Shown one piece after another: positions 37,101-51,800 of a stretch of 64,000 nt of DNA. The stretch lies in the NCBI RefSeq assembly GCF_003589595.1, contig NW_020653945.1, positions 5,899,281-5,963,280 on the forward strand, in the 5' to 3' direction. Below the pieces are notes generated by a model. The model saw only the letters and a list, made by a program, of their open reading frames with translations, did not search any database and had not been told where the DNA came from. Origin of the DNA: Hyposmocoma kahamanoa (lineage: Eukaryota; Arthropoda; Insecta; Lepidoptera; Cosmopterigidae). A program made the position numbers and the translations under genes. Within the stretch, counting starts at the first letter, position 1. The number at the start of each line of letters is the position of its first letter.

Positions 37101-40100
37101 AGTTCCTGAAAACAAAATTATACACTCGTTTCCGATTTTTTCCCACTGACAACTCTAACTACTAAAAATTCTTATTTTATAAAGCTAGCAATACAAAGAC
37201 CATGTTGGTCTAACGTCGCCGGGTGAAGGCCAATACCAACGTATAGACAGCCTATTTGCCTTGCCTTGCCTTGCCATCGTTCGGTGTCACTCGCCTTGCT
37301 GACCGAGTGAAGGTGAGCGCTAACGTGTATAGAGCTCGTTTGACGTAGTTTGTCACAACTCGCAGTCCCTCGTGACTACTTGTCTCACTTCGGAGAAGTG
37401 TCGATTTTTCTGCACAAATCAAAGGCGCTCGGCCAATAGTAGTCAATTGACATTGTATAATCAGACATTTGCATGCTATTTAAAATATGCGAAACATGTT
37501 TATACTAACACTGTCTCTTGTTACATCTCCTGTTATACCATGTATTAAGCAAATAAACGTATGATAATTATATTATTTCTGATAATATTACTACTTTCAT
37601 TTATTTCCAAAATTAAATGGAAGTATTAAAGATTTACTTAAATCAGTCACTGATATTAATTCTATACCAATGCATAAAATACAAAAAAGCTTACACTATT
37701 TGGAATCTGTTTAAAAAATTCTCTATGAAAATATGAATCTTGAGTTGGAAAGGTATAGGATTTATATTTCAAAGTTTTCTCTTTTTTATATATACTCTCA
37801 AATGACAAATATTAATTTTGTGCAAATTCACCTTTCGTAATATTTGAGTATTTGTAAACGCAAAACAATAAATTAAAAAATTCATGTGTCATTCCCGGAT
37901 ATTCCCATATAACCTAAAATATTCCCAAATGGAATATTGATCTACTTTAATTAAATGTTTACATGTCGATAATGACTTTGCATGTCGATAATGACTTATC
38001 GATAGATTATGGTACGACACTAAAGAAATCCGCCATTTGTTCGTTCAATTTTTGTTAGGTATGCACGTTCATTCCGTCGTTAGGGCAGCTCCTTTCTTCT
38101 ATTTTTTTCCATCCTCTAAGGGGTTGTCACATTTTTATTTGAGATGTACTTACAAATTAAAAACATAATTAAAAGAAAAATTAATTAAGGTGTTCATCAC
38201 AGAATTGTTGTGAAATAATGAAATAACTTTTGTTAAATGCTGTACTTGCCTACTGATTTTTTTATACTAGCATTGCGAATTGGTATCTCGATTATGACAA
38301 TACTCTCATTGCAATTGTTCTTTTTGCGGTTTCGCTGCTTATATTAAACTAATAAAAAATATGTTTTAATAGTGAGTAATGATATTGTGATATACAGGAT
38401 TGAAAAATTACCACCTGTATGGGTTGTAGTGCAGTGCTTTGAAAAAAAAAATCACGGATATAAAAGGTTAAGTTTATTGTTGAAGAGTTCAGATCAGTTA
38501 AAGACAGTAAAGTGTGTAAATCAATCTGGGTGCATGATAGTTACATTGTTAAATTATGATGTCATGATAGTGATTCTCACAGTTTAGTTATCTATGACAA
38601 AACTTACTTGATACTTGGTTGACAGCCTCCCCAATGTGGCATCTGAATACATGGCAGCGGTAAACAGCCGATTCCTTGGTTTCCCCATGGGACCAGGTGA
38701 ATGCGAAGCAGGAGGCGACGGGTGAGCCAGCTGTGCCGCGCGCGTAGAACGATATACGGTTGACTGCATAGCGAGTCATTACGCTGTTTGTGTCTGCTTG
38801 ATACAGGCTGTGGACAACACAACGGTCAGCTTAAGAGGATGGAGGAGCCAAGTCAAGGCCTCAGGCTGCTAATTTTAAATCATCTTAGTTGTGTGTCGTT
38901 AGAGTGTCGAAAATTATTAATACAATGATCAAACACAGAGAAAAATTCATTAGATCTGGCTGGATTCGAACCATTACATATAACAAACTAATGTAGTAAT
39001 TAAAAAAATATTAATATCATGGTAGTTTAAGATCGTGACAGCCAATAAACTTCATATTTTGCTAAAAGTTAAGAGTCGATACTTTTCCCGTACTAATACG
39101 GTTCATTTTGCTTGGGTCGAGTGGCAGGGACACTGGCTTTATTTCAGAATTTATTTTTTTACAAACGAAATTAAAGCCATTTGAAAAGTGTATATCATAT
39201 AGTATACGTGTTCTATTTAGTTCAGTTGATATACAAAAAAAAAAGGTATATGGTAAAGTACCTATTGTATACAGAGGTTTTCTTGTAAAATTTCGAGGTA
39301 TGTTTGTGTTTTTTTTCTATCGTGAAAATTTTTAGGAATCGTGTTTTCACACCATATAGTAGGCTTATCCTCAATTTTACTGTATATTGTTTCCAAAGTG
39401 ATTGTTTCAACACTTTCACTGTCATGCGGATTAACCAAAGATATTCGAGGTAGTATAGACTCGTAAGAGTAGTAGCTTGTCCGTGGCTATCCATCGAGCT
39501 ACTACGCAAGTGCTATATAGCATTTTTTTAGTATCCTGCTCTTCAATGGCGAGTCGATGGCGTAGTCTACTAATTATTTGACATAAAAAAACAGCACAGA
39601 GTACCAAAAACACCGACCTCAAAAGTCATCCCTTCGTTTGCCACCCTTAGAGGTGGAATATTTTCTTAAAATTTAAATGGGACCACATCTGAGATACCCT
39701 CTTTCCAACAAAAGAATTATCAAAATCGGTTCACAAATGCCGTTATCGTAACATACATATAAATGTATATTACGATAATAACTTTTTTATTTATTTATTA
39801 CATTTAAAGCATTTAAAAAAACCAAAATATTTCAATATAACATAAACTTAACAAGTTTTCCCGTATACCGCTCATTCGTCGTACAAATAAATTTCTATGT
39901 GTATAGTGTGTGCGTTAATTTAGTTACTTCCATGATAGCTTTAGTAAGGCAATCGTTATTGATTGAATGAATTGCATCATTCAATCAATAACGATTAAAT
40001 GCTAACACTGCCTTTCTACTGACACAACAACAAATACAACTGACATTAGAATTAGAATAACAAATTTTATTAAAATTGCAATATGATCTCGGAGTCTCTA

Positions 40101-43100
40101 TGGAATTACAATGAACAGCAGTTTCAAAAAAAATTAGCAGCTCTGGGGGACCCAGGGAATCTGGACCTTAGGAGGCCCTTGAAAGAAGAGAAAATTATTA
40201 ATAATAATAATAACGCAACACACTCACAGCCTCGCACTAGGGAAACCCTGTATCGCGGGTGCCGTGGACACACACATAAATACAAATTACACCCTCACTC
40301 CACACCACTCACGAGAGAAACAAATGTAGGCCATACATATATTTCTCTCGGCCTGGGAATCGAAACCAGGACCTCTGCGTGGCAGTCCAGCGTGGTAACC
40401 GTTGGGCTACAGAGGCAGTTATCCTTAGACTGCGTAATTCAAAAAAAATTGTTACCACAAAGGTATTCAATTCATACTAAATAATTTAAAAGTGTAAACG
40501 ATACAAAAAAATAAAAAAATAGATTTTGGAAAACAGTATCAAATATTTTTTGGATCATGTTTAATAATATAACAATGTTGTAGTATATACTAAAAATTTC
40601 AAATTTATATTTAAGATAATGCAAGCCGACGAAATGTAAGATGTGCTGCATTTTATCTTATTTGTACATAGCTTATTTTTAAGGATTAAAATTTATTTAA
40701 GGATAATTATCTTTACATTTCTTGACTAACGCTGTAAATGTGTCAAGCGTTAGCCGGTATTTTTTCTGCTCAAACAAATGAGCCAATCCAAACAAGTTAC
40801 TGAACCAGTTAATTCGTTCTTTGTAGAAATAGTATAAAATGTCGGAAAATGTGCAAAATTTCATTCTGTTTTGTTATCTGTTACCTTATTGTTACCTTGT
40901 TATTACCTCTTACAATAGGAAAACTAAAGCCTCTCTAGGAATGTCATAAGGAATGTCATATTAAATGTATAGGAGCGATTAATGTTAAAATTTTGTATAT
41001 TTCCAGTTTTATTTTTAAAAAGTTATTGATGTCGATTTACTTATTAAAAGCTTAAAGCTGAGCTCCGTTTAAAGCTTTTTGATATCTCTTATATTTATGG
41101 AATAATCGGCTGGGCACACTTAATGATTACACCCTGTACACATTTTAAGCTTTTGTTAGCTTTAGAATCTAATTCTTTTTTTAAGTTAGCCTCTTAAACT
41201 TAACCTTATAGTTAAAGTATAAGCACGGACCAATGTACCTTGTAAAAGGTTCCAAAACAGAGCAGTGTGCGCGACATTAAGTAGGTAAATAAAGAAAACA
41301 ACCAAATTTTTTAGCCGACTTCAAAAAAAGGAGGAGTTTCTCAATTCGTCTGTATATTCTTTTTTTATGTATGTTACGCAATAACTCCTCCATTTATGAA
41401 TCGATATTGATGATTTTTTTCTTGTAGGAAAGAGGACACCTCAGAAGTGGTCGCATTTAAATTTGAAGAAAATATTCCACCTCTAACTCTAAGGGTGGTA
41501 AACTAGAGGATGAATGACTTTTGAGGTCGGTTTTTTAACCGGAGGTTAGGCTATTAAAACTTACACAACCAATCCCTGAGAGCATACGGGTATTGATATA
41601 GATACAGCAATGCCATCTCTATTTTCCGGCATAGAGCTAAGTTCCTTCATGATGCGTTGGATGTCGCTCTCCGACTTGGGGTCGGCGATGTTCTGTGCCC
41701 CCAGGTAACTCACGCCGCTGAACACAGTGCATTCTTGGTCCACGTCTGACACTGTAAAGGAAAGTTGTTGATATGGTGTACTGTTCGATATCGTAAAACA
41801 CATTTGATGGTACAATTGAATGTACAGTCATGAGCGCATCAAAGTTGACACTTTGGACTTACAGCAGGCGGCATAGACTCGAATTAAAATTTAAAGTAAC
41901 GTTTTCTTTTCAATGTACGTACTACGGCAAATAGTTAATGTATAATTTTTTGACAAACTTCTCGTAACGAGTATGACTAGTTTCGTAAAAAGATATGTTT
42001 TTTTTTTATTTCACTCGCAAAAGTGAAAAAGAAACATTTCAATGAATTTGACATGAAACTTTTGAAATCCGTTTTTATATTCACAGGGTTCCAGAGGATT
42101 TTACATATATACTGTAATATATTTTAAATTAAACTATCTTTGACCGTTGTACAATTAATTTAATAAATACGAATGTAAATTGGTCAGTGCATGTCTTTTA
42201 ATACTGGAACCGATAAAATTTACTTAGCGGAACACTGGATACTGGCGAAATTCTAAAAGGGCACCACCAAATAAAAATTGTTTACTTTTAGTACTGAAGG
42301 TATGACTATCCTCCACTATATGTATTACAAATGGACGTAACTAACAGTTTAGACGTAAAAAGTTACAAAACATAGTCGTTTCAAAATTTAATGTAAGTTT
42401 TGTCCATTGATGTTTGTAAGTAGTGGAAAAATAGCGGTGAAGGTTCGGCTTTATTGCAAACAGATCTATCTGCATAAGGCCGTGGAGCCTTATCACACTG
42501 GCGATTTGCGTACGTCGTGGTCCTTTGGTGTCATAAAAACAAACTTACCTTCGTCGTCGCTTTCAATAGGCTTCATATGGTCGTGTTTTTCTGTCGGAGA
42601 AGGTGTGGAACCATTGGCGGAGGGTCCATCCATCTTGTAGAACTTGGACCCGCCAACGAGATGGCAGGAATCCTGTACACATAACAACATTACCGCCAGA
42701 ACAAGAAAAGCCTGAAATCATAGGGCGTTTCGATGGATGGAGTAAAGTTTTTTTTTATCGCTCACAATCAACATAGCCCCGCACTAGAGAAACCCTGTGT
42801 CGCGGGTGCCATGGACACACACATAGATAACCACAAATTACACCCAAACTCACGAGAGATATAAATGTAGGCCATACAAATATTTCTCCCGGCCCGGGAA
42901 TCGAACCTGGGACTTCTGCGTGGCAGTCGCCGTGGTAGCCGTTCGGCCACGGAGACAGTTAAGTGCAATTGCGATGCGAACAAAAATGGCAGTTTTGGAA
43001 ATATTAACGTGATATTGGTTATACCAAATATTTGAATTGTAATCGTTGTTTCTAACAGGGTTGACATATTTTGCACAGGCTTCTATGTAGAGAGTGGAAA

Positions 43101-46100
43101 ATGCCAAAAAACATGGTGAGAAAAATGACTAAAAATTACGTTATTTATTACACAATAATAATATGCTGTTGGTTTAATGTGAAGTAGGCTCGGCTTTGTT
43201 ACTTCAATAGAAATAATACAAATAAATTTATAATTAATAATATTCTAATCATAAATTGGTTTAAATTCCATTATCTGACTGTTCTATTTTAGTCCTTGTT
43301 ACTCTTTAACCCTGTTCACTGGCTGATCTGGGTTCAGGACCTGAGCTATATAAGATCCCTGTGCGGGCTTGCTTGCACAGGTTAGTTGCGCTCACCATTT
43401 AAAGTATTTTTATTTTATTTTATTAATATGACCATCTATCATGCAATAAAATAATACATAAACTTAAAAAATATGAAAATTTAACGGTTTACTGTTGCTT
43501 GGAATCTCAACGTAAAACATCCATTTTATATACAGCTATAATTATATGTATAAGTTATAAGTCTTTATAAAATGTTACAAGAGTCAGTATACGGACTCGA
43601 TTTATTTACACCCACGTGTCTGTTTGTAAAATAATATATAAATAACCGAAGGGGAATTACAACATTACAAAGTGTTATACAAGTTGTGTTAATGATAAAC
43701 AAAATAAAGTGACTTACATTATGTTTTAGTAACTTTATCCTGGTTATTGCTAAGCCTTGGTTTGACCTTCTTCCTTCGGCTCAAAATAAGCGTCAAGGAA
43801 AAAAAATCTCACTATGAGAATTCCGTGGTTTGCAAAGAGCAATAGTTTTAAAACTATTTCGATAGTAAGTCATGGTTTCCCATGGCGTGGTTGACTCGAT
43901 GCAGATTGGAAACTTTACAAGTCTACGATCAGGTCGTGAAGCTTCACTGACATGCAGGTTTCATTGCGATTGTACTGCAGATGATTTGAAAAAACTTTGT
44001 GGTGCACAAGACAATGCTAGAGCAGCGTGCTCTGCCGCGATTTAGTATTACTTTTGTAATATCAGCATTAACAAATTTAGTCTGTTATGATCAGTCATCA
44101 GAATTGATGGAGTTAGTGTACCTAAAGTATGAACGTTTTATTAGTATGGATATACCCATGTCAGATAGTACTATAAAAACTTAAAACTTTATTTTTATAA
44201 ATTAATTACAATTTGTAAATGGAACAAAAGTTTATCATGTCGATAATTTCAACGAACATTACGTTTTACGTATTTACGTTATTAGTATGGACATACCCAT
44301 TTCATCATCAATGTGTATAAAATTTCTTTTTTTACCGTTTATTTTCTAAACAGTTAAAAATTTAAGTTGTCTCATGTTTATTTTTAAACGGTTAAAGTAT
44401 TGAAATACGTGGGTACCTATAGAAACACAACTACAATATAATGTTTTTTTTTTGAGACAATAATTTGTAGCAAATACTTAATAGGAAATAATAATTTAGC
44501 GCCAATGTACTGAAATTACAATAAATAATGAGCATTACAATTACAATTTGCGTGATGTATCTCACTGCTGGGCAAAGGCCACGCACCCCGATCCTGAGCT
44601 AACTGGACTCAAACTTTGTTGTAGGCATCCAGTTCATCACGCCATCGCTTCCTCGGTGATAGCAATATGCATAATCAAATATAATAAGTTCTGGGGTTTG
44701 TAGAAGGGTATGTCCACGTTATTCTTGGGTTTAGCTAAATTAACTCCCTCAATTCCGATCACTAGTTATGATACCTAAGAGTAAGGAACTAGACTGGCAG
44801 TTCCGGCGTCACAAATTCTGAAGGTAAAAAAGATATCTGCTGTGAGTATACTGGTTGGTTAGTTTGCACCACGTCAGCACAATTTCTATTGCTAACTTAC
44901 ATACAATATTTGTTGTCTAGATAGCCTGAAAATAAGAGTATGACGAAGCAGTAACTAGATTTAGAATTAAATCCACCACTTGTACTGAAGGCTTTTGGGG
45001 ACACGAAGAGGTGGCAGAGGAAGGGCTGTAGGGGTGTGTGATAAGGCTCATGAAAGGGGTCAGAGAATCTCGTTAGTTTAGAAGATCTATTAGGACAATA
45101 TTTGTAAGTCAAGTAGAAAGAAATTGGAAGAGGTATATGAGAAGATTTGACACTCCATTAAAGGTTGTAGTGATAGAAAGAAATGTCGCATATTTAATTT
45201 ACATTATGATATGGACTTAGGCGTGGCGACATAACTCTCAAATAGAGAAATACTGGTTTTTTTTTTAAATTACAGTCTTATAATATGGCCTATTTATTGT
45301 AAAGTTATCGTAAAATACTATCTAGTCTATATAACTACTAAATAAGGAACGGGTCGATAGTACGTGCTATCGGCCGAACCTCACTGATTGTTGTCGTAAT
45401 TGTGTAAAGCGTACGAACTTATTAAATATTTAAAAGTGAACACACTAATTGTCGGTATGTCTGTCTACCTTTATATATACAGGGATACTTGTAAAATATT
45501 AACAAAGTTGCAAAAGTATATTACTAACATTATAAGGTCTTGTGAAAGAGTTCGTCCAGGGAAGTACTGTCACCTTACCTATTTCTGCCGCCAAGCAGTA
45601 ATGTCAGCATTACTGTGTTCCGGTTTTGAAGGGAAAGGGTGCTGGTGAAATTACAGGCACATGGGACTTGTCAACTCATGTCTCAGGGTGACGGGCGCAG
45701 TGGCAGTATTCCTCCGATCTTTGCGTTTTAAAGCCCTGGGTGGCACTGCAACTGTTATGGACAGGCGTGTCGCTTATCACTAGACTACGACTTGTTCGTC
45801 CCGTGACTTGGTATTATAAAAAAAATATATTTATATAGATCGCTCTAAACGGTGATAACTCTGTGCGGTAACAAAAGAAAGGGCGTAAATACCAGTCCGA
45901 TGCAAAACGCAGGAGCGGGTGTAGGGGTAGTTGGGTAGGACGCTTGCATGTTCATACTTCCTATCTTACTACCAAATACAAATTTAAAAAATGTCAGGTA
46001 GTACTATAAAAAATTTCAAACTTTTTTTTAGTATATTATTACAATTTGAAAAAAGTCATGGAACAAAAGTTTATCATATCAATACCTTGAACGAACACTA

Positions 46101-48867
46101 CGGCAACTTTATTTTTTGGTAATTTTCTGTTATTTTTGTAAACTGCCGTATTTATTTACTAAAATTATGCTCCCGGAATTTTATGAAAAAAAAAAATAAA
46201 GAAACAAAAAAAAAATCGAAAAAACAAAGAAAAACCTACGAGGTTGTTAGTATTTTACAAGTACTTGAATATAACTCACTGATAGGACGAGTTTAGCCCG
46301 AACTATAGTTGATTATGGTGAAGTGCTTAAAAGAACGTTGCCCTTCTACAGAAACTTTTGCGGGCTTAGGTACAACAAATCACGAATTGCCGATTGCGAT
46401 AAAACTATCGCAATCGGGTGAATAATAAGGACACGCATACGGGACAAACATCGTGGTTAATGTGCCAGACCACTACACAATTGCCTTTTTTTTCTTTTTT
46501 TATAAAATGTAAGTGCGCATTTGACCTCCGTCTCACAATGATGACGAGGATGAGGTCGACGATGGAACATGCATACCTAAATAATGCCTTCAAGTTTAAC
46601 GTTCAAGGAACAAGCCTGCAGGCAGGGAATTTCACTCCATAGCCGTTCACCTTATAAATGTGGAAGCGTAACGCCTCGTGCGAATTGTTTGTAATATCCA
46701 CAATCTATATTGTGGATATTCCAAAGATGGGTGGAACCCAAGCCCACGCGTAGTCCACCGGTGATGGAAAGAGGAAGGCGAAATTAAAAACTTATAATTC
46801 CATTGCACGCTCTCTGTGATATATCCTATAAAACAGGCAACTTTACGGCGGTGTTCAAGGCTCTGCAGCTTCGCCTTCACTAATTTCGAGTCACCTGTAA
46901 GCGTCTTGGCATGGCCTGATCTCAAACTAGGTAATACCCTGTATATGAATACCATAGCAACGGAATTCATTCTGGGGCACTTACCAGAACTCCTAGACTA
47001 GAACCAATTTTAATCGTATATAGAAAAGTTAATTTTTTCAAATCGGCCTTTCCGGGAATCGAACCAGGGATTCCTTCATCCAGCGCCCACATTGCAAACC
47101 GCCTGGGTCACCGAGGTTGTCCACATACAAAGAAATACTTATTTTCATATAATGAAAATATAGCGGTCGCTTTTGTAAATAGGGTACAATCTATATATTA
47201 TTGTACATACCTAACTTAAAACCTACATAAGAACCCTAAGTAAATAAATCGACGTGTCAATGACACCATAAAGGTACAAGGTCGACCGTATAAGTAAAAA
47301 AAAGATTAAGTTTGTGGATGGTTGCTTATATTTTTCGGTTAATTTGGCGGCAACTAAAAGACTGACATAACGAATCTACTTTACGTATTGTGAACTTGAC
47401 GTTATGTTACTTTAAACATAAATAAATAAAAATATGGCAATAGAGTGAAATTATGCCTGCTTATTCTCTGAACGGTATAATTTGGGCCTTTTTTGCGAGA
47501 GTGAATAGGCATTATTTAGGCGTGCATGCTAGATCGTCGACCTCATCGTCACTTTCAGGTAAGACAGAGGTTAAATACGAACTTATTTTCATCAAAAAAA
47601 GGGAACAAATGACACCAGAAATTACAACCAAACTCACGAGAGAAATAAATGTAAGCTATACAAATATTTCTCCCGTCCCTGTAGTTACATAGTGCCAGTT
47701 TGTTCCCATGATTTAATAAAAGCAAATACGGAAATTAAAAAAAAAAAATATTTCACGACTAAAAACTATACGGGAAAAATTATTTTATTACAAACGTGCA
47801 ACCGAATAAAGATGTTATAAAAAAGTAAACTAACAAGTAAATGTAGTTAATAAATAAAAATTACCTTATTTAAAATTTGTGAAAATCGGCCGAAAGTCAT
47901 GTTGTTTATTTTGCTATTTATATTATTCATTGAACACAAAACCTATTAAAATATTTCTTAAAACTTTTAAATAAGTTATAAAAACGAATTTACATTTTCA
48001 ATTTATACAAAATTCCCTTTAAATAGCAATATTAACCGTCGCCGAAGTTGACCTGTCGTCGTCGTCTGAAGCGTGATATCGATACAAAATTAAACGTTGA
48101 AACATTATGAATCATACAAATGTGCCTCACTTCGCACGTCATGTAAGGACATATGTATGTACATAATAGAATTATAATGGTGTTGCTTTCGGGATAATGT
48201 TTGTTTTGATAGAAAAGACACTTCAACCACGTCGTGTTGTAATTTACAGCGAAATATTGTTTTTTATTAAAAAATAAATGCGATTTGGACCTCCATCTCA
48301 GCTGATGGAAAGTGACGATGAGGTCGAAGATATAGCATGCGCACCTAAATAATGCCTATTCATTCTCGCCTTGAAAAGACCCAAGTGATTTTAGCAGAGT
48401 GCTGAAACATTGTTTTATAAAAAAAAATGTTTTATTATTAATTTATTATTTTTAATTAATATAACCCCCTTTAAAGTTTTCAATAATTATTTATTATTTT
48501 TCAAATAATTAATTTCATCTCTTTTGAAACACGCAATGAAACTTAATTGAATTCGAATTATATTTATAGGCATTGTTGTGGGTTACGTGCGCCCAAATAA
48601 ATAATTCAATTTTAATAATTATAATATAGAGTTTTTCGCTATCTTAGACATTGGAAATGCAACCTTTTTTGTTGTCGGATCTAAATCGCGTGTATTTGTT
48701 TTTCAAACAAACCAACGTTCCGGGTTCTTTATGAGTCCCATGGTCACGTCAGACTGAAATGGTAAATAGTTATTTTTAATATTAATGCAAACCACCCGAT
48801 AAAAAATGATACTTTCAATTCCAATAAATATATAATTTTTACTAACCTTACAATAACTTCTTGTTTT

Positions 48868-48898
<31 letters not shown>

Positions 48899-51800
48899 TT
48901 AGGAAGATTTACAGCGAATTTATGATGTCAAATGAATGACGGGACAAACAAGTCGTGTCTGGTGTATGGCGACACGCCTCTCCATAGCAGTTGCAGTGCC
49001 AAAAATTCATATACGTCAGGAAAATGATATTTTTTTCTCAATTTTCCCTTATTTTACAGTTGACACCAGAAAATTGAAGACACTGTCCGAAAATGATGGA
49101 GTTATTGTATAGATTCTTTGTTGTTTTGATTTTGTTGTTAAAATTTCTAAAAATATTACTAAACCTAGGACTATTATGCTGAAATGCTAAATATTATGCT
49201 AAAAATATTACTAAACCTAGAACATAATAAGCCCCCAAATTGCAATATTTCAGAAATTTTTTCGAAAATATTTCTATTATTTGATTTTTTTCGGAAAATC
49301 ACCGAACAGTAGATAACTATGTCCTGGTAATTCGGGAGGGGACAAAATAGATAACGAATGACAGATAAGAAGTTGTTGATAATTTATAATAGATTACAGT
49401 GTTATATTTATTTACCTTCCCGGTTATAATGAAAGTTGTCATCGTATCACGACTTATTTACGCTTAGCACTCGCACTTAACTTCACACAATCATCGTGTA
49501 CAAAATCATTACCGCACATAAAATAACATTGTTCGCACGTAACATTTCACTTTCAATTTCCACAAAATATTAATTTATTGAATTTTAAACACGACTACCC
49601 ACAGGCCGCGTTCGTTCACAATGCTTCTAGATCAAATTACATTGATCCGTGTATACAATGATCAATTACAATCGTTTTATGCACTTCGTATAAAATCAGC
49701 AATGTAACGAACAATCTCGAGTCGTCGCAAGCAAGGGTCCGTCCGCTTACGAGTAACAAGCGTAATTAATGAACATACAATGGGTTAAAGACAAAACAAC
49801 TCGGCGACAATTACCGTTCACTGTTAGAGCACTGATTAAAGATGAGGTCATATTGAAATACATTACATGTCTTTACTACGATCACTTGACACTATTGATT
49901 AAACTTTTTTGACACTTTTTTGTCTGCCGAGAATCAGATTACCCGTCTGAATCAAGAGCCGTGACTAATGGGGTCAAGCACGTTGGACAATCGCAGGAAC
50001 CATTGATAGAATGGTCACTACACATACGAACATTGCCACTTATCGTAGCCCGAACTAACATATTTAATAAAAAAAAATCTGCAATATGCGACCGAATTTG
50101 GGACAAACTATGAGACTCACCATGTATGGTTCGAGGATATCCTAATAAAATGGTTGCATTGTCAAAAGAGACTTCGTTTGTGTAGTGTGACGTCAGTAGT
50201 ATGAAAAGAATTAGGTACGTAATATATATACCTTTTATATATTTTTTAATTTCGCATGAACGATGTTCAAAATTTATACAAGGCAACATATAAGTTTGGT
50301 ACAGCATTAGTATCTGAATTTGTACTGAAACTGGCGAATATTATCCGGTAAAATGTATCTTTAAAATATTAACCTTATTTTCAAACTATTAAGTAGACTT
50401 TTAATTGCTTAAATACGGTAACGATGTTTTGATACAGCCATGCACGTTTTCATGAAAAAACAAAACACTCATAATTAAAACATAAAATGCGACTGCGTAA
50501 CTTAGCCGAACATTAACCTTATAATTTAAACCAGTAAGATTACTTTTAATTGAAGTAGCGAAGTGATGAACGAGACAAAATATAATGTCACAAAATACAT
50601 CACAATTATCACAATCGTGTATTTCCGTAAAACTCGAATAGCTCCGAAGCTTGAAATTTAAAATAGCATTCGAAATGAAAATTACCTTGATAACAATACG
50701 CCGAAAATTATCTTAATTGTTATTTTTAAGTTTATTGAATGTCAAGATGTTAGATCACCACGATATTCAATTATTTTATGAAGTTACTCCACTAGTTTGT
50801 TATAATTATTAATACAAAGATCGAACGCTTAGAAAAAATTCCTTCGACCCAACTGGATTCGAACCAGCGTCTTCCAGTACACCGTGCTAGATGCTATGTA
50901 ACTAATCCACAGAATGAACTGGCGGGCCTTACGAATTTTCCTATGTGACTCTTGCAGATCTTTGTTTTTAGTTTTTAACGATTAATATTTATAAAATTAA
51001 TTGAAACAACAAAATGCTAGCTATGCCTAGTGAATAAATAGAATAGAATGTGTTTGTAACAGAGACATATCAAAACGTGTCAAATGTCAATGTCAAAAAA
51101 GGCACAAATCAAATCGTTTTCCCAAAGATTTTCCTTTAAGTTTTATACGACGGAGCCATAGATACAAAAGTTGAAGTTGAAGTTAGTTTTCTTACTGTTA
51201 GTCAAAAATTAAAGAGACAATTTGGAATCAGCATAGATAATTACCAAATCATTATCACAGAATATCGAGTTCTTAGGTTTTCGCGATTGTTACACATAGG
51301 AAATGAAACTATACAATACAAGCTTGACTGTGAGTGCGGTCCCTCTTATATTGGACAAACGAAGCGAAGTATTTGTACCCGCGTCGAAGAACATATAGCT
51401 GATGTCAAACACCGTCGCGTAAACAAGTCTGCAGTCTGCGAGCATGTCATGGATAAACCTACACATTCAATGAAGTTTGACAAACCCCAGGTCCGTTACC
51501 TATCCAGAAACAACAGAAGTCCGTTATCTACCCAGAATGCTGTGAGAGGCCATTGAAATTAAAAAACATCCTAATTTCATCAGGGAAGATGGTTTCTCCG
51601 TACCACCAGTTTGGGATCCAGTATTTCCTCTGATGAAAAATCTCAAACAGACATAAGACTGCAATACTAACTAATATGTTTTAGTTTATTCTAATTTCTA
51701 TTATTAATTAATAAAAAATTGAACTTAATAAAAATTCATTCAATAAAATAATTCGTTAAAGTTAATGTAGCGTAAATTGGAATGTTTTCTTTGTAAAATT

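Noticed and set aside
38584..38822. Three overlapping minus-strand frames
   Set aside because: Only the frame with RISFYARG and CFAFTWSH is the PTB exon; the others have no homology.
49939..50307. 122-codon minus-strand frame with several cysteines
   Set aside because: No recognisable domain, no splice context or start context, and composition like the AT-rich flanks. Probably chance, though a protein search would settle it.
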